In this document: positions 18,207-26,786 of the stretch, piece after piece
How positions within the stretch are numbered: the stretch's first letter is position 1
Layout: every line of letters starts with the position of its first letter
Origin: Haloarcula sebkhae
Lineage (GTDB): Archaea > Halobacteriota > Halobacteria > Halobacteriales > Haloarculaceae
Direction: 5' to 3'
NCBI RefSeq assembly: GCF_014647415.1
Contig: NZ_BMPD01000005.1
Coordinates: forward strand, 186,001 to 250,000
DNA: 64,000 nt
The notes under the pieces: model-generated
What the model was told of the DNA's origin: nothing
Databases searched by the model: none
What the model saw: only the letters and a program-made list of their open reading frames with translations
Translations under genes and position numbers: made by a program

Positions 18207-20120
18207 TTACACTTCTTCAGGCAACGCCGTCGAACTTCCGAGCTCCTCGTCGATCTCGGCCTCTGCCATCTTCTCGACGAGGGCGTCGATAACCGACTCG
18301 CGGCGGCCCTTGACAAACTTGATGGAGCCGACGACGAGGTGGCCGCCGCCGGAGACACCGCCGCCGTCGACCTCCTCGGTCAGCTCAGTGACCATCCGCG
18401 GGATGTCCAGGCGGACGCCGTCGGAGCGCAGGACAGCGAAGTCCGGGCCATAGCCGATGGTGATGACTGGGTCGCCCGTCTCGGCGACCTTCCGGTCGTG
18501 GATTTCGCCGGTTGTCTTCCCCGGCGCTGGGTAGGTAAAGCGGTGGGCGTGGTTCTCCACGTCGATCGTGTAGAGGTGGGCGCCGTTGTCGAGGCGCTCG
18601 TGCTCGACGTGGCTCATGGCGGCGTCGAGTTGGTCCTCGACATCGCGCTCGGCCCGCTCGGCGAGGAAGTCGACGACCTCCCCGTGGCGGTCCCGGTCGT
18701 CACAGTCGACGTTCAGCACGTCGGTGATGAGCTGTTCGCCGGAGTTGTAGCGCAGCCAGTGGGTCGCGTAGTCGAGCGCTTCGCCGATGTCGCGCAGATC
18801 GTTCTCGTCGTAGCCCTTCTCGCTTGCGAGATCGATGTAGTCCCGCATCGCCTCAGCCTCGGAGCGGTCAGACAGGCCCGCGACTGCGGGAACGTGCTGA
18901 AGGTCCGCAGTGATGTCGGGGTCGATCATCCGGGCGAGTTCGACACACAGCATCCCCGTGGTGATGCGGTAGTCCTCGTCGTGGAGGTAGGGGTTGACGT
19001 GCTGCTCGATAAGCGGCTCGACAGCTTCGGGGTCCGGGTGGTGGTGGTCGACGACGACGACCGGGATGTCGTAGTGCCGGAGGTTTCGGTAGGCCGGCGT
19101 GTCCTCCTCGGTCGAGCCGTTGTCGAGCATCAGCAGCATCGGAAGCTTCTGTCCGTGGCGGGTCCGGTCCTCCAGTGCGAAGTTGAGATCCCGGGTTACG
19201 TCCTCCATCTCGTAGTAGGGGGCCTTGCTCGGCAGGCGCTTGAGGAGGTGCTGGGGCGCGCTGGCGTCCTCGTACTGGGAGGCGATGAACGACTCCAGCG
19301 CGACCTGCAGTGGGACGCTCGCACAGAGCCCGTCGCCGTCGGCGTGGTGACGCATGCGAATCGGGCGGCCCGAAAGCACCGTCTTTCGGAGTTCTGTCGC
19401 GACTTCGCGGAGGTCGTCCCACAATTTCTCGAAGGCGGGCCACTCGACCAGCGGCTCAACGTCAGCCGGTTCAGCGGCCTCGGCCAGTGCGGCGTCGAGG
19501 TCGCTTTCGACGGCGGCGGCTTCTTCGCCGTCGAGGACGGTCAGCGATTCGGCCTCGACCTGCAGACCGTCGTCGCGCTCCTCGGCACGTCCGGAGACGC
19601 GGACGATGTCGTCGATCTCGACGTCGGGGTGCGCCCGGACGCCGGCCTCCTCGAAGGCGGCACACGGGACGATGCCGGTTTCGTCACGGACTTGGAACAC
19701 GGTAGGGCCGCCGGTCTGTTTGATCTGGACGACCTGTCCCTCGATGATAACCGTCTCACCGGTAGCGGCGGCGAGGTCGGTTACGGTGGTCGCGTTGCCG
19801 TGGACAACGCGCTGTTCCTCGTAGTCGGCGACCTGCACTTCCTCGAAGCTCAGGTCGCCGTCGGGGCGGATCTCGCCGAGTTCGACGATGAGATCGTCGC
19901 CCACGTCGTACTGGCCCAGGAGATTAGAGTCGTGGACGAGCCCGGAGACAGCATCGGAGAGATCGACGAACACGCCGTATTCGACGGTGCCGTTGACAGT
20001 TGCGTGGTACAGTGCGCCTTCTTCGAGATCATCGGACGTACATTGGTCCGCAAGATCGTAGACGATGGTCCCGCCGTCGGGGACCGTCGCACCGTCACCG
20101 GTGCCAGTTGGCGAAGACAT
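18207..20120 (-). CDS. RecJ-like DHH phosphoesterase with S1 and OB domains
   Basis: A 637-residue protein. Residues about 35-95 form an S1 RNA-binding domain ('GALYHATVNGTVEYGVFVDL'), about 110-195 an OB fold, and 235-end a DHH/DHHA1 nuclease: 'RMRHHADGDGLCASVPL' is the first metal motif, 'PVVVVDHHHPDPE' contains the DHH triad, and 'GVSGGGHLVVGSIKFVKGR' is the substrate-binding DHHA1 glycine-rich motif. All catalytic motifs appear intact, so exonuclease activity on ssDNA or RNA is expected. Archaeal RecJ homologues include GAN, the GINS-associated nuclease; the S1 and OB additions point to nucleic-acid binding. It is divergent from the JAMM gene. Confidence 0.9.
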   Translation of the reverse strand: MSSPTGTGDGATVPDGGTIVYDLADQCTSDDLEEGALYHATVNGTVEYGVFVDLSDAVSGLVHDSNLLGQYDVGDDLIVELGEIRPDGDLSFEEVQVADYEEQRVVHGNATTVTDLAAATGETVIIEGQVVQIKQTGGPTVFQVRDETGIVPCAAFEEAGVRAHPDVEIDDIVRVSGRAEERDDGLQVEAESLTVLDGEEAAAVESDLDAALAEAAEPADVEPLVEWPAFEKLWDDLREVATELRKTVLSGRPIRMRHHADGDGLCASVPLQVALESFIASQYEDASAPQHLLKRLPSKAPYYEMEDVTRDLNFALEDRTRHGQKLPMLLMLDNGSTEEDTPAYRNLRHYDIPVVVVDHHHPDPEAVEPLIEQHVNPYLHDEDYRITTGMLCVELARMIDPDITADLQHVPAVAGLSDRSEAEAMRDYIDLASEKGYDENDLRDIGEALDYATHWLRYNSGEQLITDVLNVDCDDRDRHGEVVDFLAERAERDVEDQLDAAMSHVEHERLDNGAHLYTIDVENHAHRFTYPAPGKTTGEIHDRKVAETGDPVITIGYGPDFAVLRSDGVRLDIPRMVTELTEEVDGGGVSGGGHLVVGSIKFVKGRRESVIDALVEKMAEAEIDEELGSSTALPEEV

Positions 20121-20185
20121 TTGTCAATCCTTCGGTGCTCCCCCGTTTGTACTCTTCGGAATCCACGGAGGGACGAACACAACGC

Positions 20186-20193
20186 GTAAAAAG
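20186..20193 (+). promoter_or_regulatory. TATA-like box of the JAMM-ribL pair
   Basis: gtaaaaag centred about 26 nt before the ATG at 20215; supports that start and a leaderless two-gene mRNA. Confidence 0.45.
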
Positions 20194-20214
20194 CGTCCGA
20201 CCCGACAGCGTGGT

Positions 20215-20712
20215 ATGGGGTTGTTCCGAACGAGCGGGATACTCGGGATCGCGGAGTCCGCACTCGAGTTCGCGCTCGCAGCCTCCGAGGAGGCCCATCC
20301 AAACGAGTACATGGGTTTTCTCCGGGGCGATGACGCCAGCAAGCTTGGGCTCGACGATGACGGTACCGTTCTGACCGACGTTCTGGTTATCCCGGGGACG
20401 GAGTCGAACCCGGTCAGTGCGACCGTCAAGACGAGCATGGTGCCAAACGACATGCGAGCGGCGGGGTCGATTCACTCGCACCCGAACGGCGTCCTCAAGC
20501 CCAGTGACGCCGACCTCGCCACGTTCGGTCGCGGCGATGTCCACATTATCGTCGGCTACCCGTACGGCCGTGACGACTGGCAGGCCTTCGACAGTGACGG
20601 GACAGAAGTCGACCTCCCGGTACTCGACGTGGAACCGCCGGAGGAGTCCTTTTTCGACTTCGATCAGGCCGATATCGACGCGGAGCTCCGCGAGGAGGAG
20701 TTCGATCAGTGA
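20215..20712 (+). CDS. JAMM/MPN metalloprotease (desampylase-like)
   Basis: A 165-residue MPN-domain protein. The complete JAMM motif is present with correct spacing: Glu31, His87-x-His89 in '[17 protein letters not shown]', then Ser97 and Asp100 (HxHx7Sx2D), which bind and activate the catalytic zinc. In haloarchaea JAMM proteases remove ubiquitin-like SAMPs from target proteins; this one may do so or may act on another isopeptide. The C-terminal 30 residues are highly acidic. Its stop overlaps the GTG start of ribL by 4 nt, so the two proteins are almost certainly co-translated. The substrate is inference. Confidence 0.85.
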   Translation: MGLFRTSGILGIAESALEFALAASEEAHPNEYMGFLRGDDASKLGLDDDGTVLTDVLVIPGTESNPVSATVKTSMVPNDMRAAGSIHSHPNGVLKPSDADLATFGRGDVHIIVGYPYGRDDWQAFDSDGTEVDLPVLDVEPPEESFFDFDQADIDAELREEEFDQ

Positions 20713-21137
20713 CCCGCGTCGTCGCACAGGGCACGTTCGACATCCTGCACCCGGGTCACGTCCACTACCTGCAGGACGCCGCCGACATGGGCGACGAACT
20801 GCACGTCATCGTCGCCCGCTCGGTCAACGTCACCCACAAGGAGCCGCCGGTTGTCCCGGACGAGCAACGCCGAGAGATGGTCAGCGCACTCAAACCGGTC
20901 GACGAGGCGCACCTGGGCCATCCGGAGGATATCTTCGTCCCCATCGAGCGCATCGAACCGGACATCATCGCGCTTGGCTATGACCAACACCACGACGATG
21001 AGCAACTCGAAGCAGCGCTGTCCGCCCGCGGCCTCGACTGTGAGATCCGCCGGGCCAGCCCGCTGGAAGCCGAGGCGGCTGACCGGCTCCTGTCGACCGG
21101 TCGTATTATCGACCAGATTCTCGACGAGCGTTGTTAA
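20709..21137 (+). CDS. ribL: FAD synthase RibL (archaeal cytidylyltransferase type)
   Basis: A 142-residue nucleotidyltransferase. '[14 protein letters not shown]' at residues 8-21 carries the HxGH motif, and '[16 protein letters not shown]' and 'RIIDQIL' are family regions. Archaeal RibL, described from Methanocaldococcus, transfers AMP from ATP to FMN to give FAD; sequence alone does not exclude glycerol-3-phosphate cytidylyltransferase, the closest bacterial relative. The start is GTG, in the GTGA overlap with the JAMM gene stop. ribH, for another step of flavin synthesis, is 3 kb downstream. Confidence 0.88.
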   Translation: MTRVVAQGTFDILHPGHVHYLQDAADMGDELHVIVARSVNVTHKEPPVVPDEQRREMVSALKPVDEAHLGHPEDIFVPIERIEPDIIALGYDQHHDDEQLEAALSARGLDCEIRRASPLEAEAADRLLSTGRIIDQILDERC

Positions 21138-21231
21138 CTCGGCACTGCGATTTATACGCTCGTATCAGGAGCTTAGCAAAATTATTTTACAATGCTATGT
21201 CTCTAATGTAACCAACAGTTGAGTTGAGACG

Positions 21232-21942
21232 ATGGGCATGGTTACAGTCAACGACGTCGATTCGCTGTCGTACCGCGCTGTCGAAGTACTGCTGCTCTTG
21301 CCGACCCTCCTGTTTGGGTTTCTCGGGCTTGGGGTGATCCTCGTCGGGCTAGGGGGCGAGAGCGTGGGCGATGGTCCACTCGGAATGGCTAGCATCTTCG
21401 GGACGTTCGGCGTCTGGTATATCGGCGGCATTGTTGTCGCACTGATATCGTGGCTTGTAACCCCAATTGTCCTCTATTTCGACACCAAGAAGATACGAGA
21501 TGCGGACGTGGACTGGGACCCGAATCCGGTCCTGTACGCGGTCGGCGGCTTCTTCCTTGGGTACTTGATGAAGCTTCACCACCTGTATCATCGCCATCAG
21601 TATGTCGTCGACTGGGTGGACCGGGACTGGTGGTGGACGGTTGTCGCTGTCGGAACCGTGCTGCCGCCTGTCTGTATCGCTCTCGGGGCCACGCTTGTTT
21701 CGAGCGGAAGCCTCGGCATCGGATTTGTCTTGGTTGGTGTCGGCATTCTCACAGCGGTACCGTTCTCTGTCGCCATCTACCGCGACGCGACCTACGTCCG
21801 TCTTCAGTCGGGGGCCTGGCAGCCCAATCCAGGGAACTACGTCAATCTCGGCGTCTTTTTCCTGCTTCTCGGGCCAATAGTGTACCCCATAATCGGCTGC
21901 TACTACCTGTTCCGTCGCCATCGGGCTATCGGGACGCTGTAA
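21232..21942 (+). CDS. Hypothetical six-to-seven-TM membrane protein with internal repeat
   Basis: A 236-residue protein of unknown function with about seven hydrophobic segments and short loops. Two similar blocks are visible: 'YFDTKKIRDADVDWDPNP' followed by a helix and 'YLMKLHHLYHRHQYV', and later 'YRDATYVRLQSGAWQPNP' followed by a helix and 'PIIGCYYLFRRHRAI'. This implies an ancient duplication in which each half ends with an aspartate, a W-x-PNP turn and a His/Arg-rich helix end. Start could be ATG 21232 or 21238. A TATA-like tttatacg lies at 21151-21158. Not related to its neighbours as far as I can see. Confidence 0.8.
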   Translation: MGMVTVNDVDSLSYRAVEVLLLLPTLLFGFLGLGVILVGLGGESVGDGPLGMASIFGTFGVWYIGGIVVALISWLVTPIVLYFDTKKIRDADVDWDPNPVLYAVGGFFLGYLMKLHHLYHRHQYVVDWVDRDWWWTVVAVGTVLPPVCIALGATLVSSGSLGIGFVLVGVGILTAVPFSVAIYRDATYVRLQSGAWQPNPGNYVNLGVFFLLLGPIVYPIIGCYYLFRRHRAIGTL

Positions 21943-22046
21943 TCGGTGCCTCGGCTATCCCTGCTTCCGATCCGGGATACGAAGCAATATGAGAGATGGT
22001 TGGCACGTGCTGCGAGTGGGTCCCGGTTCCAGTCTTTCTGCAGTTT

Positions 22047-22475
22047 TCATTCTACAACAATAACTCTCGCCTCCGAGACGACGCGCTCGTCCGAGGTATC
22101 CGTCCCGGCCTCGACCGCCAGCATGTACTCACCGGGTGCTGCACCGTCCGGGACGGCGACGGCCAGGCTGCCCATCACTGAATCAGCGATAGGGTCCCAG
22201 ACGAGTTCTGGCGGATAGGACTCCCGTACGGCGGTCGGTTCCGGTTCGAAACCCTCGTGTGTCACCTGCCAGTTTTCGGGGATTTCGGCCAGCTGCCAAG
22301 TCAGGACGCCGACTGACGAGGCCTGCACCTCGATTCTCGCCGTCCCGCCGGTCGCGGCGGTCGCGTCTGCGGCTTCGATGGTGAGTCCGCTATCCGAACC
22401 ACTGCCAGGAGCCCCACAGCCGGCCAGACAGAGCGTCCCGACCGAGAGAGCGAGCATCGTTCTCCGGGTTCGCAT
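22047..22475 (-). CDS. Predicted secreted lipoprotein, unknown function
   Basis: A 142-residue exported protein. The first 20 residues are a signal peptide, MRTRRTMLALSVGTLCLAGC, ending in a lipobox (LAGC) whose Cys would be lipid-modified; the adjacent arginines leave open Tat export. The mature part is beta-rich, with 'TGGTARIEVQASSVGVLTWQ' and 'PPELVWDPIADS' resembling an immunoglobulin-like fold. No functional residues recognised. It converges with the preceding membrane-protein gene and is divergent from atpK. Confidence 0.8.
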   Translation of the reverse strand: MRTRRTMLALSVGTLCLAGCGAPGSGSDSGLTIEAADATAATGGTARIEVQASSVGVLTWQLAEIPENWQVTHEGFEPEPTAVRESYPPELVWDPIADSVMGSLAVAVPDGAAPGEYMLAVEAGTDTSDERVVSEARVIVVE

Positions 22476-22705
22476 ACCTGCTGTTCCAGCGGCCGGGAGA
22501 AAACGGTTCGCACGGAACTGCTCGAACCTGTGTTGAGTTCGGATGGCGGCGCTGTTCGCAGTGGCGTCAATCGGGGAATCGCTAGCCGGGAAAGCTGTAC
22601 ATCCGTGTTACTTCACCACGGATATGTCTAAATGGCGACCATGAATACCAGAGTCTGGAATGTAGCGGTCAGATGATTGTCCCGCCGCTCGGAGGATAAA
22701 CTGCC
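22476..22705. other. Intergenic region between lipoprotein gene and atpK
   Basis: 230 nt between divergent genes. It holds a TATA-like tctaaatg near 22627-22634 for atpK and the Shine-Dalgarno ggaggat at 22691-22697. Nothing else recognised. Confidence 0.4.
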
Positions 22706-22972
22706 ATGCCAGGCACCGTAACCACGGCCATGTTACAGACGGGTGGTCCCGCGATATCCGCCGAGGCAGCCAGCTATCTCGCCGGGGGACTCGCAGCCCT
22801 CGCCGTCGGGTTAGCGGCGCTGGGCTCCGGGTTCGCCGAGCGTGGTATCGGCGCGGCGGCCGTCGAGGCCATCGCCGAGGACCCCGATATGTTCGGCCGG
22901 GGACTCATCCTCACCGTGCTGCCCGAGACGCTCGTCATCCTCACGCTGGTGACGGTGTTCGTCGTAACGTAG
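22706..22972 (+). CDS. atpK: A-type ATP synthase proteolipid (subunit K/c), isolated copy
   Basis: An 88-residue two-helix protein with the proteolipid layout: helix 1 'LAGGLAALAVGLAALGSGF', a polar loop 'AERGIGAAAVEAIAEDPDMF', and helix 2 'RGLILTVLPETLVILTLVTV' with the ion-binding glutamate in 'LPET'. Residues match haloarchaeal AtpK as I remember it. The strong SD ggaggat at 22691 fixes the ATG at 22706, though MLQTGGP (22730) would match the usual N-terminus better. None of the other A-ATPase genes (H, I, E, C, F, A, B, D) is near, so this is either a second, orphan copy or a relocated sole copy. Confidence 0.85.
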   Translation: MPGTVTTAMLQTGGPAISAEAASYLAGGLAALAVGLAALGSGFAERGIGAAAVEAIAEDPDMFGRGLILTVLPETLVILTLVTVFVVT

Positions 22973-23064
22973 CAAAACAGCCAACCTAAGGGTCTACCCA
23001 CTTTTTCAGTGGCTCGGGCGGTTTTGATACTGAACGCCGACGAGGGTAAGACGCGACGGGCCGC

Positions 23065-24225
23065 TTAGATGAGGTCCGCCTCGGCCAGTCGGTCGACAGC
23101 TTCCTGCAGTCGCTCCTTGCTGTTGGCGTAGGAGATGCGCGCGTAGCCGGGCGTCCCGAACGCGGTCCCGGGGACGGTGGCGACCTGGGCCTCCGAGATA
23201 GCCTGGTCACACCACTCGGTATCGTCGCCATCCGGCGCGATTTCGGGCATCATGTAGAACGCGCCCTGTGGTTCGGGGACGTGAACGCCGTGGTCCTCGA
23301 ACAGGCCCATGAGGAACTCGCGGCGCTCCGCGAAGGCCTGGCGCATCTCTTCGACGGCGTCGTCCGTGTTCGTGATGGCCTCGACGCCAGCGTGCTGGAC
23401 GAAGTTCACGGCACACGAGACCGAGTGGGAGTGGACCTTGCCGGCCTGTGAAACCAGTTCTTCCGGAGCCGCGAAGTACCCCAGCCGCCAGCCGGTCATC
23501 GAGTAGGCCTTCGAGAAGCCGTTGAGTGTGATGGTCCGGTCTTCCATGCCTTCGAGCGTGCCAAGCGAGACGGCTTCGACGCCATCGTAGGTAATCTCCT
23601 TGTAAATCTCGTCGGAGATCACCGTGATGTCGTGCTCGACGGCGAGGTCGCGGACGCCCTCCATCGCCTCGCGAGAGTACACCGCTCCGTGGGGGTTACC
23701 CGGGGAGTTGACGACGAGCAGTTCCGTCTCGTCGGAGACGGCGTCGGCGAGGTCGTCGAGCGCGCCTTCGAGCTGGAAGTCGTGGGCGGCAGTGTCGACG
23801 CGGGTCAGCGTCCCGCCGGCGAGTTTCGCCATTGCCTCGTAGGACACCCAGGCCGGGTCGAGCAGGGCGACCTCGTCGCCGTCGTCGATGATAGTCTGGA
23901 AGATCTCGTACAGAGCCTGCTTACCGCCCGGCGTGACGATGAGGTTCTCCGGGCCGTACTGGGTGAGGCCGTCGTCGTGAAGCTTGTCGGCGATGGCCTC
24001 CTTCAGTTTGGGGATCCCGTTGGAGGACGTGTAGCCGGTGTGGCCGGCGTCGAGTGCGTCCTTGGCGGCGTCTTTGATGTTTTCAGGCGTATCGAAGTCG
24101 GGTTCGCCGACGCTGAGGTCGACGACGTCTTTCCCCTCGGCTTCGAGTTCTGCGGCCTTGTTGCTGATCGCGAGGGTCGCGCTCGGTTCTACACGTTCGA
24201 CGCGGGAAGCGAAGTCCATAGTCAT
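23065..24225 (-). CDS. aspC: Class I/II PLP-dependent aminotransferase (aspartate type)
   Basis: A 386-residue fold-type I aminotransferase. The PLP lysine is Lys239 in 'NGFSKAYSMTGWRLGYF'; 'NSPGNPHG' at 173-180, 'ISDEIYKE' at 203-210 and Arg in 'GYARISYAN' near the C-terminus are the other conserved sites. It resembles archaeal/thermophile aspartate aminotransferases that also accept other amino acids; exact specificity is uncertain. The ATG overlaps the ribH stop by 4 nt, so they form one mRNA. Confidence 0.9.
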   Translation of the reverse strand: MTMDFASRVERVEPSATLAISNKAAELEAEGKDVVDLSVGEPDFDTPENIKDAAKDALDAGHTGYTSSNGIPKLKEAIADKLHDDGLTQYGPENLIVTPGGKQALYEIFQTIIDDGDEVALLDPAWVSYEAMAKLAGGTLTRVDTAAHDFQLEGALDDLADAVSDETELLVVNSPGNPHGAVYSREAMEGVRDLAVEHDITVISDEIYKEITYDGVEAVSLGTLEGMEDRTITLNGFSKAYSMTGWRLGYFAAPEELVSQAGKVHSHSVSCAVNFVQHAGVEAITNTDDAVEEMRQAFAERREFLMGLFEDHGVHVPEPQGAFYMMPEIAPDGDDTEWCDQAISEAQVATVPGTAFGTPGYARISYANSKERLQEAVDRLAEADLI

Positions 24226-24635
24226 TGTTCGAGTTCGGTGGCGAGTTCGATTGCACTCCGGACGGCCAAGGCCCCTTTGTCGGTTCGGGCCTCGGCCTCG
24301 TCTTGGCTCATGCCCGGGCCGATGATGCCCAGCGTGACGGGGGTGTCGCGGTCGAGGGACACGTCGGTCAGCCCCTGCGCGGCGGCGTTGCCGATGACCT
24401 GGTCGTGGTCAGTGTCGCCGCTGATGATCGCGCCGAGGACGGCCACAGCGTCGACATCCGACCGGCGCGCGAGCCGGTCGGCGGCCAGCGGCGTGTCGTA
24501 GGCCCCTGGGACATCGATCGACGCGACAATCTCGGCGTCGTTGTCGGCAGCAGCCTCGTAAGCCCCGTGCTCCATCTCCTCGATAACGGCCCCGTGTTTG
24601 TCGTACTGAGCGACAACCAGCCCGAGCTGCACCAT
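24222..24635 (-). CDS. ribH: 6,7-dimethyl-8-ribityllumazine synthase RibH
   Basis: A 137-residue lumazine synthase, the penultimate step of riboflavin synthesis. 'VLGAIISGDTDHDQVIG' (residues 67-82) includes catalytic His77 and the phosphate-binding GDT turn; 'DVPGAYDTPLAA' is the substrate ribityl region. Length is typical. Leaderless start supported by a TATA-like tctttagt on the minus strand near 24657-24664. It is co-transcribed with the aminotransferase gene. Confidence 0.93.
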   Translation of the reverse strand: MVQLGLVVAQYDKHGAVIEEMEHGAYEAAADNDAEIVASIDVPGAYDTPLAADRLARRSDVDAVAVLGAIISGDTDHDQVIGNAAAQGLTDVSLDRDTPVTLGIIGPGMSQDEAEARTDKGALAVRSAIELATELEQ

Positions 24636-24763
24636 ACCTGACTCCCGGGGAGGGGCGACTAAAGAACTACCGTTCCGTGCCTGCGTGGCCGCAGGTCGAC
24701 TGTGCCGGTATCGGCGATGGGCGGGTAGCTTAAAAACCTGTTATAGAAACCAGAAGGATTCTA

Positions 24764-26761
24764 ATGTCCCATGTGCTTGAGCCAGATATGGCTGAGTCGT
24801 CCCTGCTGTCTACCCTCCACGATATCCGGGACCGGAGCCGGTCCTGGTTCGCGGACGACCCCCGCGCTACCGTGAAGGTCGTCGTCGCCGTGACGGTTCT
24901 CGGTCTCGTCCTCAGAATCGCGGCTCTCGGGAGCCGCGTCGCCCACTTCGACGAGGGGCGCGTGGCCTACTGGGCGCTACATCTCCGCGATTCTGGGTCG
25001 TTCGCCTACCGCTACATTATCCACGGCCCGTTCATCCAGCACGTCGACAGCTGGGTGTTCACCGTCGCCGCGCCGACCGACTTCACGATGCGGCTCCCGG
25101 TCGCGATTGTCGGCGGCCTCCTCCCGCTGACGGCGCTGCTCTTTCGCGAACACCTCCGGTCCGACGAGACGGTGTTCATGGCTGTGTTTCTCGCACTCAA
25201 CCCGGTCCTGTTGTACTTCTCCCGCTTCATGCGTAGCGACGTGCTGGTCGCGGCGTTCATGTTCACCGCCTTCGGCCTGCTCGTCCGGTTCGTCGACACC
25301 CGGAAAGCACGGTATCTCTACGGCGTCGCCGCGTTCATGGCACTTGGGTTCGCTTCGAAGGAGAACGCCATCGTCTACGTGCTGACGTGGCTCGGCGCGA
25401 CTGGCCTCCTGCTGGCGAAGGTGCTTGTCCTCCCGAACGGCTACCGCGACGCCGTCGGCTTCCTCCGGACCGTCCCGAGCATCGGTGCAATCTGGGGTCG
25501 GCTCCGGGGGCGCTTCTGGGCAGACGTGCATCTGGGTCGCGATATCATCCGCTCGTTCCGTGACCGCCACGATAGCGCCGCCTCCGTCCTCGCAGCATAC
25601 GCGAGTCATATCGTCCTCGCCGCGCTGGTGTTCGGTCTCGTTTCGCTGTTTTTCTACGCCCCCCGCGGGGCTGGTGTCGCGGGTATCGAATATCCGCCAG
25701 CGCCGGCCGCCAGCGGCGACGTGAACTTCTGGTCCGGCGTGACGAACCCGTCGCTGTTCCCCGAACTCGTCCAGACCACCTGGGAGCGCGTCGCTGACCA
25801 GTACAGCGAGTGGTTCTCGCCGGCCTCCGAAAAGGCAACGACGACGGATACCGGCCTCGTCGAGTCCATCGGGACGTTTTACGAGAGCGTCGACGGCCAC
25901 TACGAGGTGCTGTTGAAAGCACTAGGCTACACCGCGGCACCACTGCTCCTGTTCTCGCTGTTCGGGTACGCGCTCGACCGACTCGGAACGGTCAAGCCGC
26001 GCCATCTCGTCCCGTTCGCGGCCTACGGTGGCTACGTCTCGATTCTGGGGTACCCCATCGGAACCGACATCGGCGCGCCGTGGCTCGCCGTCCACGTCGT
26101 CGTCCCGCTGTCGATCCCGGCCGCCGTCGGACTCGCTGCTGTAATCCGGTGGGGCAACGAATCGCTGTCGACTGACGACGTGACCGGCGCTGCCATCGCC
26201 GCCGCCATCGTTCTGCTCGTCACTGCACTCGTCGTCAACACGACCGCAACGCGGGTGTACACGAACGAGCATCTGGAAGGGAATCCGCTGGTCCAGTACG
26301 CCCAGCCACAGGAATCGCTCCGTGCGGATCTGGCGGAAATGGACCGGATCGCGACGGCCAACGGAAACGGCACCGATGTCGTCATGTACCACGGAGAACG
26401 CGGCGACGCCTACGACGGTGACGACGCGTACGTCAAGGAAGACCGCAGTCAGTGGAACGACTCGTGGTGGAACACCAGACCGATTTGCCTGCAGTGGCAC
26501 AACTCGCTGCCGCTGCCGTGGTACTACGCGGCTGACGACGTGAACGTCTCCTGTGAGACCCGCCCCGACATGCTCGCCGAGCAGGCGCAGACGGATCAGC
26601 CGCCGATAGTCATCACCCAGCAGATCGACAGCACGGTTCCTGCCGAACAGCTCGAAGCCGCCGGGTACGTGCCCAAGACCCACCGGATGCGAACGAAGTA
26701 CGGCTCGAACGACATGACGGTGTGGGTCCACGAGTCCTACGGCCGAGAACCGAACCGTTAA
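24764..26761 (+). CDS. agl23: Agl23/TIGR03663-type polytopic membrane protein (GT39-like)
   Basis: A 665-residue integral membrane protein. Near the N-terminus 'HFDEGRVAYWALHLRD' and 'IIHGPFIQHV' form the acidic first-loop motif seen in GT39/PMT-like glycosyltransferases, followed by about ten hydrophobic segments up to residue 490, and a soluble 150-residue C-terminal domain rich in Asp/Trp. I recognise it as TIGR03663, annotated in haloarchaea as flippase-activity-associated Agl23, which implies a role in moving or using lipid-linked sugars for N-glycosylation. The role here is inference. A TATA-like cttaaaaa at 24729-24736 places the mRNA start a few bases before the ATG. Confidence 0.82.
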   Translation: MSHVLEPDMAESSLLSTLHDIRDRSRSWFADDPRATVKVVVAVTVLGLVLRIAALGSRVAHFDEGRVAYWALHLRDSGSFAYRYIIHGPFIQHVDSWVFTVAAPTDFTMRLPVAIVGGLLPLTALLFREHLRSDETVFMAVFLALNPVLLYFSRFMRSDVLVAAFMFTAFGLLVRFVDTRKARYLYGVAAFMALGFASKENAIVYVLTWLGATGLLLAKVLVLPNGYRDAVGFLRTVPSIGAIWGRLRGRFWADVHLGRDIIRSFRDRHDSAASVLAAYASHIVLAALVFGLVSLFFYAPRGAGVAGIEYPPAPAASGDVNFWSGVTNPSLFPELVQTTWERVADQYSEWFSPASEKATTTDTGLVESIGTFYESVDGHYEVLLKALGYTAAPLLLFSLFGYALDRLGTVKPRHLVPFAAYGGYVSILGYPIGTDIGAPWLAVHVVVPLSIPAAVGLAAVIRWGNESLSTDDVTGAAIAAAIVLLVTALVVNTTATRVYTNEHLEGNPLVQYAQPQESLRADLAEMDRIATANGNGTDVVMYHGERGDAYDGDDAYVKEDRSQWNDSWWNTRPICLQWHNSLPLPWYYAADDVNVSCETRPDMLAEQAQTDQPPIVITQQIDSTVPAEQLEAAGYVPKTHRMRTKYGSNDMTVWVHESYGREPNR

Positions 26762-26786
26762 CCCTGCTGCTGTGAAAGCGCGCGGT

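Noticed and set aside
18198..20189. A 663-codon plus-strand frame opposite the S1-OB-DHH gene
   Set aside because: The minus strand carries intact S1, DHH and DHHA1 motifs; the plus frame is Val/Asp/Gly low-complexity mirror sequence.
24977..25900. A 307-codon minus-strand frame opposite the Agl23-like gene
   Set aside because: Antisense to a gene with clear membrane helices and family motifs; composition is not that of a halophilic protein.
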